Source: Cellvibrionaceae bacterium
GTDB taxonomy: Bacteria > Pseudomonadota > Gammaproteobacteria > Pseudomonadales > Cellvibrionaceae
Direction of reading: 5' to 3'
Length of the DNA stretch: 64,000 nucleotides
Assembly (NCBI GenBank): GCA_002707785.1
Contig: PANW01000089.1
Location: 1 to 64,000, forward strand
Part shown: positions 26,075-35,831 of the stretch, in pieces
Layout of the letters: the number at the start of each line of letters is the position of its first letter
Position numbering within the stretch: the first letter of the stretch is position 1
Position numbers and translations under genes: made by a program
Notes under the pieces: generated by a model
What the model saw: the letters and a program-made list of their open reading frames with translations, nothing else
Databases searched by the model: none
What the model was told of the DNA's origin: nothing

Positions 26075-28174
26075 ATGTCAGTTGTAAATTATCAAGTCGA
26101 AAACGGTATCGGTATTATCCGCGCCAATAATCCTCCGGTAAACGCACTCTCACAAGCATTGCGTATCGGTATTCAAGAGGCCATCAAGGCGGCTCAATCC
26201 GATGACAGCGAAGCCATTGTCATTATTTGTGAAGGTAGAACGTTTATTGCTGGGGCTGACATTACCGAATTTGGCAAGCCGCCCCTATCACCGTCACTCC
26301 CTCAAGTGGTTGAAGAAATCGAACAGTCGAATAAGCCCGTTGTGGCCGCTATTCACGGCACAGCATTGGGCGGTGGTTTGGAAGTGGCACTAAGCAGTCA
26401 TTATCGCGTAGCACTTGCGAGCGCCAAAGTCGGCCTCCCAGAAGTGAAGCTCGGCTTACTGCCCGGTGCAGGCGGCACCCAACGCACGCCTCGACTGGCA
26501 GGTGTTAAAGCGGCACTGGATCTAATGACATCAGGCAACCCCATTGGCGCAAAGAACGCACAAGCCATCAATCTAGTGGATGAAATCATCGACGGAGACC
26601 TCCTTGAAGGTGCCGTTGCTTTTGCCAAGAATCTGATCGCCACCAAAGCCCCAATCAAACGATCGGGTGAGCTTTCCGTTGCAGATGACAATAACAACGC
26701 CGAGTTTTTTGACGGCTATCGCGCCACTCTAGCACGTCGCGCCAAAGGCCAGATTGCTCCCCAACACATTGTCAGTTGCGTCGAAGCGGCAGCGAACAAA
26801 GCCCTAAGCGATGGCCTAGAGGTTGAACGCAATTTGTTCATGGAGTGCATTACCTCGTCACAGTCCGCGGCCATGCGCCACATGTTCTTCGCCGAACGCG
26901 AAGCGGCAAAGGTTAAAGATCTTCCCAAAGACACCCCGTTACGAGAGATTAAATCTGTCGGTATCATTGGTGGCGGAACCATGGGCGGCGGTATCGCCAT
27001 GAACTTTGCCAACGTCGGCATTCCTGTAAAGTTGCTAGAAATTAGCGACGACGCCCTCGCCCGAGGCCTCGGTATTATCGAGAAAAACTACGCTATTAGC
27101 GCCAAGAAGGGCAAGCTCACCGAAGAGCAAATGCAACAGTGCATGAGCATGGTAGAAGGGACAACCAACTACGAAGACCTTGGTGATGTCGATCTCGTTA
27201 TCGAAGCGGTATTCGAAAACATCAACATCAAGAAAGAAGTCTTCACCAAACTCGACAGCGTTTGTAAACAAGGTGCCATCCTCGCCACCAACACCTCCTA
27301 TCAAGATGTCGATCAAATTGCCGCAGTCACCAAACGTCCACAAGACGTTATCGGCTTGCACTTCTTTAGCCCCGCCAACGTGATGAAACTGCTGGAAATC
27401 GTTCGCGGAGAAAAAACCGCAGACGACGTCATTGCCACCAGCATGAAAATTGCCAAGACCATTCGCAAGGTGCCGGTATTGGCGCGAGTTTGTTACGGCT
27501 TTATCGGCAATCGTATGTTGCAGCCTTACTTCCGAGAAGCTCAGTTGTGCTTGATTGAAGGCTCCACACCCGAAAAGATCGACAGCGTCATGGAGAACTT
27601 TGGCATGGCCATGGGCCCTATTGCCGTGAGTGATCTCGCCGGCATCGATATCGGCTATAAAGCGCGAGAAACGTTGACCGACGAAGAAAAAGGCCCTGCC
27701 AAGTGCTTCTGTGTTTCCGATAGTCTGGTTGAAATGGGACGTTTGGGGCAAAAATCTGGCGCAGGATTTTACAGCTATGATCCTCAAACACGTCAGCGTG
27801 TCAACGACGCTGCCGTCATGAAAGTCGTCGAAGAACAGGCGCAGGCACAGGGCATCAGTCGTCGTGATATCAATGATGAAGAGCTACTCAACCGCATGAC
27901 CTTTGGCCTCATTAACGAAGGCGCTAAAGTACTGGAAGAAGGCATTGCACAACGCCCCAGCGATATCGATGTGGTCTATATCTACGGCTACGGTTATCCG
28001 GTATCGCGCGGCGGCCCAATGCACTACGCCGATAGTGTTGGTCTCAAGACGATCTACGAGACGATCTGTCAGTACGCCAAAGAGTTTGGGGAAGAGTTCT
28101 GGCAACCGTCAGCGCTGTTAAAGCAGCTTGCTGAAGAAGGCAAGACTTTTGCTCAGTGGGGACAGGAACAGTAA
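26075..28174 (+). CDS. 3-hydroxyacyl-CoA dehydrogenase / enoyl-CoA hydratase (FadB/FadJ-like)
   Basis: 699-aa bifunctional beta-oxidation enzyme. Residues ~1-190 are the crotonase part (ANNPPVNALSQ, FIAGADITEFG, and LPEVKLGLLPGAGGTQR with its Glu). From ~295 the NAD-binding 3-hydroxyacyl-CoA dehydrogenase domain starts with SVGIIGGGTMGGGIAMNF and includes GLHFFSPANVMKLLE. Two C-terminal helical HCDH domains follow (CYGFIGNRML, YGYGYPVSRGGPM). It hydrates enoyl-CoA and oxidises the 3-hydroxyacyl-CoA. GGAGAAG precedes the ATG. It is the last gene of the degradation set. Length is closer to peroxisomal-type multifunctional enzymes than to the full FadB/FadJ size (~715-730). Confidence 0.92.
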   Translation: MSVVNYQVENGIGIIRANNPPVNALSQALRIGIQEAIKAAQSDDSEAIVIICEGRTFIAGADITEFGKPPLSPSLPQVVEEIEQSNKPVVAAIHGTALGGGLEVALSSHYRVALASAKVGLPEVKLGLLPGAGGTQRTPRLAGVKAALDLMTSGNPIGAKNAQAINLVDEIIDGDLLEGAVAFAKNLIATKAPIKRSGELSVADDNNNAEFFDGYRATLARRAKGQIAPQHIVSCVEAAANKALSDGLEVERNLFMECITSSQSAAMRHMFFAEREAAKVKDLPKDTPLREIKSVGIIGGGTMGGGIAMNFANVGIPVKLLEISDDALARGLGIIEKNYAISAKKGKLTEEQMQQCMSMVEGTTNYEDLGDVDLVIEAVFENINIKKEVFTKLDSVCKQGAILATNTSYQDVDQIAAVTKRPQDVIGLHFFSPANVMKLLEIVRGEKTADDVIATSMKIAKTIRKVPVLARVCYGFIGNRMLQPYFREAQLCLIEGSTPEKIDSVMENFGMAMGPIAVSDLAGIDIGYKARETLTDEEKGPAKCFCVSDSLVEMGRLGQKSGAGFYSYDPQTRQRVNDAAVMKVVEEQAQAQGISRRDINDEELLNRMTFGLINEGAKVLEEGIAQRPSDIDVVYIYGYGYPVSRGGPMHYADSVGLKTIYETICQYAKEFGEEFWQPSALLKQLAEEGKTFAQWGQEQ

Positions 28175-28217
28175 TCTCCTAGCCATTTCCTGTATCCGCG
28201 CCTTACTCCAACGGTCT

Positions 28218-28264
28218 GTGAGTAGGGCGCAGCCCTCACAAAGGCCTGTCGGCCTGTTTCCTTC
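28218..28264 (+). terminator. Double hairpin after the hydratase-dehydrogenase gene
   Basis: Two small hairpins follow the stop: AGGGC-GCA-GCCCT (28224-28236) and AGGCC-TGTC-GGCCT (28242-28255), the second trailed by GTTTCCTT. This is a candidate end of the beta-oxidation transcript. The 254-base gap to the next gene holds no other feature I can see. Confidence 0.4.
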
Positions 28265-28428
28265 GGGTGGTGCACCCACTGCGCAATACCCGCTTCGAAT
28301 CCACTGTCGCTAAAGTGGTAGATCAAATGTCACCTATCTGGCATTCCTTATCAACTCACTCGACTACACTGTGTATCACGACTAGAAAACAATCATCTTT
28401 ATAATAACAACGCCGCGAGGTACTACCC

Positions 28429-29004
28429 GTGAATGCTAAACACGCCACTTTCACCGCCATGACCAATGCCACCGCCGAAGACTGGGGCATTATAGGTAGC
28501 CATTATTTCGAATTTGCCAAAGGCCTGACACAGCGTCTGGTGGACCATTTAAAACTGCTGGACGGAGACTTTGGTGGCTTTCCCATTGATCGTCTAGAGC
28601 ACTGTCTACAAACCGCCACTCGGGCGCACAGAGATGGACGAGACGAAGAATACGTCATCTGCGCGCTGCTACACGATATCGGTGATACCTTAGGGCCAAC
28701 CAATCACGCCGACGTGGCAGCCACTATCTTGCAGCCTTACATTAGCGAAGAAAACTACTGGATTATTAAGCACCACGGTATTTTCCAGGGTTACTACTTC
28801 TTCCACCATTTGGGCCTAGATAGAAATGCACGAGATGCCTTTAAAGATCATCCCCATTACCAAGCCTGTGCGCACTTTTGTCATGCCTATGACCAGAATA
28901 GCTTCGACAAAGACTACGACAGTGAGCCATTGGAGTTTTTCATTCCGATGATGGAAAGAGTATTCGCACAGCCCAAACAATCACTCTACAAAGAAGCCAT
29001 GTAA
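28429..29004 (+). CDS. HD-domain protein, PhnZ/MIOX-like
   Basis: 191-aa single-domain HD protein. Putative metal ligands line up as His in RLEHCLQTA, His-Asp in LLHDIGDT, His in TNHADVA, His in IIKHHGIFQGYYFFHH and Asp in HAYDQNS. This spacing, with the HHGIFQGYY segment, is like mixed-valence di-iron oxygenases (PhnZ, myo-inositol oxygenase) rather than simple HD phosphohydrolases. That role is inference, and the substrate is unknown. The start is a GTG after CGAGGTACTACCC. ATGs within the first ten codons are alternatives. Confidence 0.8.
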   Translation: MNAKHATFTAMTNATAEDWGIIGSHYFEFAKGLTQRLVDHLKLLDGDFGGFPIDRLEHCLQTATRAHRDGRDEEYVICALLHDIGDTLGPTNHADVAATILQPYISEENYWIIKHHGIFQGYYFFHHLGLDRNARDAFKDHPHYQACAHFCHAYDQNSFDKDYDSEPLEFFIPMMERVFAQPKQSLYKEAM

Positions 29005-29037
29005 GCTCGAGCAATAAAGCTCGGTCTTATGGAATTC

Positions 29038-29070
29038 ACAAAGGCAGCATGTGTTTAGCTGCCTTTGTTC
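29038..29070 (+). terminator. Hairpin terminator after the HD-domain gene
   Basis: ACAAAGGCAGC (29038-29048) and GCTGCCTTTGT (29058-29068) form a perfect 11-bp stem with a 9-base loop, followed by TCATCCTT. It lies 34 bases after the stop. The remainder of the 306-base gap (29005-29310) contains no gene I can recognise. Confidence 0.7.
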
Positions 29071-29310
29071 ATCCTTCTACTTTCTGTCTTCGCGATCTCG
29101 CTGACACTCAGAGACGACTCAAGAATCTGCGTTCACCTTCCATTTGATCGACGTTTCTACTGCCTGTCCGCGCTCAACTCAGTCTCCTCGAAACCGTCTG
29201 TTGCACGATAAATACTCCAGCAACAACACTCCCCGCCGGCGTACAACATTCAGAGAATATTCAGTTGACGACCCGCACTATAGCGGCGTAATCCCTTCAA
29301 AGGAGGCGCT

Positions 29311-29655
29311 ATGAACACGCTCACCGGCACACTATTAATCACTCTTGCCCTGCTCAGCCCCGTCGTTTGGTCGCACAACGACACTCACCACGATAACCAT
29401 CGTTATGAGAATCGATATGAAGATCGCCACTATGTAGAACACTACACCGCCAAGCGCAAAAAGCAGCACGCCAAAAAGCAGAAGCGTCATCATCGATACT
29501 ACGCACACAGCTATCAGGCAGGCCAACTATCCCGCCATAATCGTCACAACAGAGATCATCACGGTGAAAACGTCTACCTAACGATAAAGCCTATTGGGTT
29601 CAATCGCAGCCGACACCATTTTCATGGATTTAACATTTGCTACAACGTTCACTAA
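29311..29655 (+). CDS. Small secreted His-rich protein
   Basis: 114 aa with a strong AAAGGAGG ribosome site and a typical signal peptide (LTGTLLITLALLSPVVWS). The mature part is dense in His, Arg, Lys and Tyr (HNDTHHDNHRYENRYEDRHY and similar), highly basic, and ends with two conserved-looking Gly-Phe-Asn patches (IGFNRSRHHFHGFNICYN). It is probably periplasmic and may bind metal or anionic polymers. I know no named family. The next gene, 69 bases later, may share its transcript. Confidence 0.65.
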   Translation: MNTLTGTLLITLALLSPVVWSHNDTHHDNHRYENRYEDRHYVEHYTAKRKKQHAKKQKRHHRYYAHSYQAGQLSRHNRHNRDHHGENVYLTIKPIGFNRSRHHFHGFNICYNVH

Positions 29656-29724
29656 TAGTCTGTTCATCGGCCTGTGTTAGACTTCTTTCATTCGCGCCAA
29701 AGAACCATTTTTTGAGGTAATTGC

Positions 29725-30537
29725 ATGGAAAGTTACGAAGCCTTACTGGCAACCTTAGGATTGACCTTAGGTGCATCTTGGGCCAGTGGTATCAACCTTT
29801 ACGCGGTGCTGTTGGTTCTGGGTATTGGCGGTAGCACTGGCAATATCGATCTGCCACCCGATCTGCAAGTATTGGGCGACCCCATGATTATCGGTGCCGC
29901 GGGGCTAATGTACTTCGTTGAGTTCTTTGTGGATAAAACCCCTGGCGTTGATACCGGATGGGATACGCTACATACCTTCATTCGAATTCCGGCGGGGGCA
30001 ATGTTGGCCGCGGGAGCCGTCGGTGATGTGACTCCCGCTCTGGAAATCGCAGCGGGGATTATGGGTGGCTCTCTGTCGGCCACCAGCCACGCGACTAAAG
30101 CCGGTAGCCGAGCACTGATCAACACTTCGCCTGAGCCTTTCTCCAACTGGGGCGCGTCACTATCGGAAGATGTAGTGGTGTTTGCCGGACTTTGGACTGC
30201 CCTCAATCATCCGGTTGTGTTTTTGGTTTTATTGTTTGGCTTCATCGTTATGGCGATTTGGTTATTGCCAAAGATCTGGCGGGTACTGAAAGCCATCATT
30301 TTGAAGATCGGTAGCTGGCTAGGCTTAGTGGATAAAGCGACAGCGGAACAAGCGGCAAAAGAACGGGACAATTCAATCACGGATAAAAACGCCGCCGATG
30401 ATCCGCGGAGTCAAACACAGACATCAAATTCGGCCGAGCAAATTCAACAGTTACAAGCGCTGCAAGTGCTCAGGGAAGCGGGCAGTCTAACCGAGAGTGA
30501 ATTTCTAGAAACCAAGAAGAAAATTCTGGGCAGCTAA
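29725..30537 (+). CDS. DUF4126 membrane protein with C-terminal SHOCT-like tail
   Basis: 270 aa. The N-terminal ~190 residues hold several hydrophobic segments typical of DUF4126 (LGLTLGASWASGINLYAVLL, GAMLAAGAVGDVTPALEIAA, ATKAGSRALINTSPEPFSNW). The last ~35 residues (QLQALQVLREAGSLTESEF) match the short SHOCT pattern found at the ends of many membrane proteins, joined by a charged linker. Inner membrane, function unknown. GAGGTAA precedes the ATG. Confidence 0.85.
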   Translation: MESYEALLATLGLTLGASWASGINLYAVLLVLGIGGSTGNIDLPPDLQVLGDPMIIGAAGLMYFVEFFVDKTPGVDTGWDTLHTFIRIPAGAMLAAGAVGDVTPALEIAAGIMGGSLSATSHATKAGSRALINTSPEPFSNWGASLSEDVVVFAGLWTALNHPVVFLVLLFGFIVMAIWLLPKIWRVLKAIILKIGSWLGLVDKATAEQAAKERDNSITDKNAADDPRSQTQTSNSAEQIQQLQALQVLREAGSLTESEFLETKKKILGS

Positions 30538-30545
30538 TGGCGGCC

Positions 30546-30571
30546 CAGCGATCCTTAACGGTGAATCGCTG
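30546..30571. terminator. Hairpin between convergent genes
   Basis: CAGCGAT (30546-30552) and ATCGCTG (30565-30571) with a 12-base loop, just after the DUF4126 gene and facing the Nudix-ThiE gene. No T-run, so the role is uncertain. Confidence 0.35.
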
Positions 30572-30645
30572 AGTCTGTCGGCGCTACCGATGAATCACTC
30601 GAACAGCAGAGCCTAGGGCGGCGGCTCAGTAGAAGTAATCTTCTC

Positions 30646-31578
30646 TCATTGCCACCAACTCCGAATCCCCGCCACACCTTGGGCACCGGCCGCTATCGCC
30701 GGTTTGAGATCTTCATCGGTTAGACCGCCCAACGCATACACAGGAATCTTGGCTCTCGCTGCCAACTGGGAAAACTCAGCCCATCCCAGCACAGGCCTGC
30801 CTGGATGACTCTGTGTCGGAAGAACCGGCGACAAGGTAACAAAGTCGACACCGCGATCTTGCGCCTGCTGTATTTCCTTCGCGTTGTGACAAGAGGCACT
30901 CAGCCATTGCCCCGCTTGCTTCTGCAACGGTTGATCGGAGGCCATCAATTGTTGCGCGGTCAAATGTACACCATCAGCTCTGGCATCCCCCTTGGGAGAG
31001 TTTAACATCAACAGTGCACCCGCGTTCCGGCACAGAGGCCAAGCCTCCGCCACCGCTCGATGCCACTGGTCAGGCGACCATTGGTGTTGACGCAACTGAA
31101 TCAGATTCACACCTTCTGTTAGGCAGTGTTTTAGTGTCTCAAGAAAAGACTCAACACTCTGCTCTGCGTCGGAAATGACAAGCACACTGGGCAGTTGAGC
31201 CGCCGCAACGATGGGGACATTGGCCGCAGGAAAGTTGTATTGATTGAGCTCTACTGGGGACACCCAACGAACCGGCTGTCCTTCTTTGCCATGGGCTTCA
31301 CCATCAAAATCAGTCACCCGCCATACATCTAGCAAGACCGATTTATCACTGTAGTCGTGCCGTATCTGAATTAGGGGGGATAACTGTGTCGCGGTAATGC
31401 CCAGCTCTTCTTGAAGCTCTCGCACTAGTGCGACATCAACCGTCTCGCCGGACTCAAGCTTACCCCCGGGAAACTCCCACAGGCCGCCTTGATGTGCATT
31501 TTGATCACGTTTTGCAATGAGAATTTCACCGCGAGTATTACTAATGACACCAGCGGCTACATGAATGATTTTAGTCAT
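30646..31578 (-). CDS. Nudix hydrolase fused to ThiE/TenI-like domain
   Basis: 310 aa. Residues 1-~130 are a MutT-type Nudix domain with a complete box (GGKLESGETVDVALVRELQE then ELG), which sanitises oxidised nucleotides such as 8-oxo-dGTP. Residues ~150-310 are a thiamine-phosphate-synthase-like TIM barrel (NLIQLRQHQW, ADGVHLTAQQL, PVYALGGLTDEDLKPAIAAG). This fusion is known next to secA/argJ in Pseudomonas and relatives. The role of the second half is uncertain and it may not be an active TMP synthase. It lies 58 bases after argJ on the same strand. Confidence 0.9.
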   Translation of the reverse strand: MTKIIHVAAGVISNTRGEILIAKRDQNAHQGGLWEFPGGKLESGETVDVALVRELQEELGITATQLSPLIQIRHDYSDKSVLLDVWRVTDFDGEAHGKEGQPVRWVSPVELNQYNFPAANVPIVAAAQLPSVLVISDAEQSVESFLETLKHCLTEGVNLIQLRQHQWSPDQWHRAVAEAWPLCRNAGALLMLNSPKGDARADGVHLTAQQLMASDQPLQKQAGQWLSASCHNAKEIQQAQDRGVDFVTLSPVLPTQSHPGRPVLGWAEFSQLAARAKIPVYALGGLTDEDLKPAIAAGAQGVAGIRSWWQ

Positions 31579-31600
31579 GGGATCTAGGCTGAAGAAATAG

Positions 31601-31628
31601 GCGATCGATTACGAGAGCAATCGATCGC
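31601..31628 (-). terminator. Inverted repeat between argJ and the Nudix-ThiE gene
   Basis: GCGATCGATT (31601-31610) and AATCGATCGC (31619-31628) are perfect 10-bp arms around an 8-base loop, 9 bases past the argJ stop. It may attenuate read-through into the Nudix-ThiE gene. There is no T-run. Confidence 0.5.
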
Positions 31629-31636
31629 TACAAATA

Positions 31637-32857
31637 TTAAGAGCGGTATTCGGCGTTGATCTTTATATAATCGTGAGAGAGATCGGTCGTCCAGACTCGA
31701 TCTTTGGATTGTCCTCGACCGAGATCAATACGGATCATTATTTCTTCCTGATCCATCACCGCCTGCCCCTGCTCCTCGGTATAGCTCGCCGCGCGACCGC
31801 CATTTTCGACAATCAGCACTCGACCCAACCAAACCTTAACGGTATCGGCATCCAAACCCTCAACACCTGCATAACCGATGGCTGCAACAATTCGCCCCCA
31901 ATTGGGGTCGGATGCAAACAACGCGGTTTTTACCAGCGGAGACTGTGCCACAGAGTAAGCGACTTTGGCCGCTTCGGGCTTCGATGTTGCCCCTTCCACT
32001 TGCACGGTAACAAACTTGGTCGCGCCCTCGCCGTCACTGACTATGTTCTGCGCCAATTGAATGTGTACAGATACCACCGCGTTATAAAACTTAGCGAACA
32101 ATTCGCCCTGAGTGCTGTTGATTTCTGGGAGCGAGGTTTGCCCCGTGGCGATCAACATACAGGAATCGTTGGTTGAAGTGTCGCCATCAACAGTAATTCG
32201 ATTAAACGACTGATCCGAGGCTTTAACGGCCAACTGATCCAATAGCGACTGACTCACCTTCGCATCTGTGGCGATATACGCCAACATAGTCGCCATATTG
32301 GGTTTGATCATGCCAGAACCCTTGGCAATCCCCGTGACGGTAATGGTTTCACCTTCATAGGTAAATTGAACCGACGCACCTTTGGGGCGAGTATCTGTGG
32401 TCATGATGCCACGAGCGGCGCTTTCCCAGCCATCTTCTGATAGGTTTTCCAAAGCTTGCGGTAGGCCCGCCAACAAACGCGCCATCGGTAAACGCTCACC
32501 AATGACCCCTGTTGAATAGGGCAATACCTGCTCGGCACGACCTCCGGCCAATTCAGCCAGTTTACTGCAGGTGAGACGCGCATCGGCCAAACCTTCATCC
32601 CCAGTGCACGCGTTGGCGTTACCAGAGTTGATCACCAGGTAGCGCACATCGCCTCTGGCGAGATGCTCTTTAGACACAGTGACCGGTGCCGCACAGAAGG
32701 CATTCTGAGTGAAGACACCCGCAACTCTAGTATCTTGGGCCAATCCCAATACCACTAGATCTTGGCGTCCCGCCGTTTTGATTCCCGCACTGGCAGTACC
32801 GAGACGAATCCCGGAAACTGGCACCATTTGCGGAAAAGGAAATTGTCCCACGGCCAT
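31637..32857 (-). CDS. argJ: Bifunctional ornithine acetyltransferase / N-acetylglutamate synthase
   Basis: 406-aa ArgJ moves the acetyl group from N-acetylornithine to glutamate (cyclic arginine pathway). The proenzyme cuts itself at an Ala-Thr bond, and that site is present in KPNMATMLAYIATD. Other family segments: NSGNANACTGDEGLADA, ITVDGDTSTNDSCMLIATG and DPNWGRIVAAIGYAG. Whether it also makes N-acetylglutamate from acetyl-CoA cannot be read from sequence. It follows secA by 62 bases on the same strand, the order usual in Pseudomonas-like genomes. Confidence 0.96.
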   Translation of the reverse strand: MAVGQFPFPQMVPVSGIRLGTASAGIKTAGRQDLVVLGLAQDTRVAGVFTQNAFCAAPVTVSKEHLARGDVRYLVINSGNANACTGDEGLADARLTCSKLAELAGGRAEQVLPYSTGVIGERLPMARLLAGLPQALENLSEDGWESAARGIMTTDTRPKGASVQFTYEGETITVTGIAKGSGMIKPNMATMLAYIATDAKVSQSLLDQLAVKASDQSFNRITVDGDTSTNDSCMLIATGQTSLPEINSTQGELFAKFYNAVVSVHIQLAQNIVSDGEGATKFVTVQVEGATSKPEAAKVAYSVAQSPLVKTALFASDPNWGRIVAAIGYAGVEGLDADTVKVWLGRVLIVENGGRAASYTEEQGQAVMDQEEIMIRIDLGRGQSKDRVWTTDLSHDYIKINAEYRS

Positions 32858-32919
32858 AGAAATTACCTTTTAATCGAGTCCCCAATCAAGATTGAAAACG
32901 CACAATAGAGCGCGCAATA

Positions 32920-35649
32920 TCAGGCCAGACGACCGTGACACTGCTTGTATTTTTTGCCTGATCCACAAGGGCAGGCATCGTTTCGGCCGACCTTGGCAGC
33001 TTCCCTCACAAACGGCTTAGGCTGATCAGCTGAAGATTCTGATTCGGTATCGTTATCCTCAGTATCCATCGCCGACGCTTGCGCGTGCTCCAACTGCATG
33101 CGCTGCTGCTCTAATGCCTCACGACGCTGAGCTTCCATTTGTTCCATTTCTTCTTCGGATACCGGCTCAACACGAGCCAACATACGCACCACTTCGCTCT
33201 TCAAACTGCCGAGCATGGACTCAAACAACTCGAATGACTCACGCTTGTATTCTTGCTTAGGATTCTTTTGAGCAAAGGCGCGTAAACCAATGCCTTGGCG
33301 TAAATGATCCATATTGGCAAGATGCTCTTTCCACAGCATATCCAATACATTCAGCATAATTTGACGCTCAACTTCGCGCATCACTGGTCCAAAGTGATCG
33401 CACTTAGCATCATAAGCACCTTGGATTTCTGCGAGAATTTTTTCAGTCAGGCTCTCTTCATGCAGCTTTTTGTCTTCTTCCAGCCACTGTGCGATCGGCA
33501 GAGGTAAACCAAATTCAGCCTGTAAGAATTGTTCCAATCCTGGTACATCCCATTGCTCTTCCAAGCTTTGTGGCGGAATGTAATCAGCCACGGTTTCGCG
33601 GACCACATCTGCGCGAATGGCAGTTACTGCCTCTACAATATCTTCTGACTCCAACAACTCGTTGCGCTGCTGATAAACCACTTGACGCTGATCGTTGGCG
33701 ACATCATCAAACTCAAGGAGCTGTTTACGAATATCGAAGTTACGACCTTCTACCTTGCGCTGAGCTTTTTCGATGGCGTTGGTCACCATACGATGCTCAA
33801 TCGCTTCGCCTTTCTCCATGCCCAAGGCCTGCATAAAGCCACGCACGCGATCGGACGCAAAGATACGCATTAAGTTATCTTCCATCGACAGATAGAATCG
33901 AGACAAACCGGGATCGCCCTGACGTCCGGCACGACCGCGAAGCTGATTATCAATTCGACGTGATTCGTGTCGTTCGGTACCAATAATGTGAAGACCACCG
34001 GCCTCGATCACCATATCGTGGCGCTTTTGCCAGTCTGCCTTGGCCGCAGCCAACTCCGCTTCGCTAGGATTGTCCATCGCGGCCATTTCTGCCTCGAAGT
34101 TGCCCCCTAATACGATATCGGTACCACGGCCAGCCATGTTGGTGGCAATGGTGACAGCACCATGGCGGCCCGCTTGGGCAATAATTGAAGCTTCTTTCTC
34201 GTGGAACTTTGCATTCAAGACTTGGTGTTTAATTTTCGCCGCCGTCAAACGACGAGCCATTTCTTCCGACGCTTCAATGGATGCCGTGCCCACCAATACG
34301 GGTACGTTTTGCTGTTGCAACTCTTTCACGGCCTCAGCAATCGCTTCAAATTTCTCTTCGACCGTTAAGAACACCAAGTCATTGTGGTCTTTACGCGCAA
34401 CGTCTTTGTTGGTGGGGATAACAACCACATCTAAAGCATAGATTTGATGAAACTCAAACGCTTCGGTATCCGCAGTACCGGTCATACCAGACAACTTAGG
34501 AAACAGTCGGAAATAGTTCTGGAAAGTAGTCGACGCCAAGGTCTGGCTTTCATTTTGAATAGAAACGCCTTCTTTGGCCTCTATCGCCTGATGAAGCCCC
34601 TCTGACAAGCGACGCCCCATCATCGTTCGACCGGTGTGTTCATCGATCAGTACAACTTGACCGTCTTGAACGATGTAGTCCACATCGCTTTGGAACAAGG
34701 TATAGGCTTTCAATGCCGCATGTACGTGGTGTAGCAGGCTCAAGTTAGTGGCGGCATAAAGACTTTCGTCTTCTTGCAACAAGCCAACTTCGATCAACAT
34801 GCCTTCTACTTTTTGGTGACCGTCTTCGGTCAATTCAACCGTGCGACCCTTTTCATCAATCACATAGTCGCCGGCTTGAGTCACCTCTTCACCGTCAACC
34901 AATTGCTGTTGCAGCTTGGGAATCAGTAGATTCATCTGCTGATACATGCGCGAACTGTCTTCGGCGGCACCAGAGATAATCAGTGGCGTACGCGCCTCAT
35001 CGATAAGAATCGAATCAACCTCATCGACAATGGCAAAATTCAGTGGACGTTGCATCTTGTCTTCTTTGCGCAACGCCATGTTGTCGCGAAGATAGTCAAA
35101 ACCAAATTCATTGTTGGTACCGTAGGTAATGTCTGAGCGGTAAGCGTCAAATTTACCCTGAGGATCCTGCATAGACTGGATAACGCCGACACTGAGTCCC
35201 AGAGCTTCATAAAGTGGACGCATCCACTCCGCATCTCGACTGGCAAGATAGTCATTCACGGTAACGACGTGAACGCCGTTGCCGGAGAGCGCGTTGAGGT
35301 AGGCTGCCAAGGTAGACATGAGCGTCTTACCTTCACCGGTGCGCATCTCGGCAATACGACCTTCGTGCAGCGTGATACCACCAATGAGCTGCACATCAAA
35401 GTGGCGCATACCCAAGGCTCGACGACTGGCTTCTCGACAGGTGGCAAAAGCTTCAGGGAGCAGCTTATCTAGGGTTTCACCATTCTGAACACGCTCTTTG
35501 TACTCGGTGGACTTTAACTTGAGCTGGGTATCCGACAGAGCTTCCATTTCTGGCTCTAATTCATTCACAAGTTTTACCAACTTGCGCATACGCTTAAGTT
35601 CGCGATCGTTTTTCGATCCGAATACTGCTTTGACCAATTTACCTATCAT
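32920..35649 (-). CDS. secA: Preprotein translocase ATPase SecA
   Basis: 909-aa Sec motor driving proteins through SecYEG. Walker A in [24 protein letters not shown]-type Walker B in [16 protein letters not shown], preprotein cross-linking and helical scaffold domains, second NBD ([26 protein letters not shown]), Gln/Glu-rich linker and the C-terminal SEC-C zinc motif [14 protein letters not shown] that binds SecB and phospholipid. Full length. The 182-base gap to the upstream LytM gene contains a small CTTGC-GGAA-GCAAG hairpin. No SecM-like arrest peptide is evident. Confidence 0.97.
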   Translation of the reverse strand: MIGKLVKAVFGSKNDRELKRMRKLVKLVNELEPEMEALSDTQLKLKSTEYKERVQNGETLDKLLPEAFATCREASRRALGMRHFDVQLIGGITLHEGRIAEMRTGEGKTLMSTLAAYLNALSGNGVHVVTVNDYLASRDAEWMRPLYEALGLSVGVIQSMQDPQGKFDAYRSDITYGTNNEFGFDYLRDNMALRKEDKMQRPLNFAIVDEVDSILIDEARTPLIISGAAEDSSRMYQQMNLLIPKLQQQLVDGEEVTQAGDYVIDEKGRTVELTEDGHQKVEGMLIEVGLLQEDESLYAATNLSLLHHVHAALKAYTLFQSDVDYIVQDGQVVLIDEHTGRTMMGRRLSEGLHQAIEAKEGVSIQNESQTLASTTFQNYFRLFPKLSGMTGTADTEAFEFHQIYALDVVVIPTNKDVARKDHNDLVFLTVEEKFEAIAEAVKELQQQNVPVLVGTASIEASEEMARRLTAAKIKHQVLNAKFHEKEASIIAQAGRHGAVTIATNMAGRGTDIVLGGNFEAEMAAMDNPSEAELAAAKADWQKRHDMVIEAGGLHIIGTERHESRRIDNQLRGRAGRQGDPGLSRFYLSMEDNLMRIFASDRVRGFMQALGMEKGEAIEHRMVTNAIEKAQRKVEGRNFDIRKQLLEFDDVANDQRQVVYQQRNELLESEDIVEAVTAIRADVVRETVADYIPPQSLEEQWDVPGLEQFLQAEFGLPLPIAQWLEEDKKLHEESLTEKILAEIQGAYDAKCDHFGPVMREVERQIMLNVLDMLWKEHLANMDHLRQGIGLRAFAQKNPKQEYKRESFELFESMLGSLKSEVVRMLARVEPVSEEEMEQMEAQRREALEQQRMQLEHAQASAMDTEDNDTESESSADQPKPFVREAAKVGRNDACPCGSGKKYKQCHGRLA

Positions 35650-35831
35650 GAGTAATACCGAGTTTTATCGTTTTTCAACGCTGAGCGTTTTATTCTAATG
35701 GATGTCTATGTGGCGATATCGGAGCAGATATAGTGCTGTAATTCAGTAAGCTATATCAGGCCTAGAGCCCGCGTAGACAAAGGGCACAAGTAAACCTAAA
35801 GGTGCTTGCGGAAGCAAGTAAAAGATGGGAA

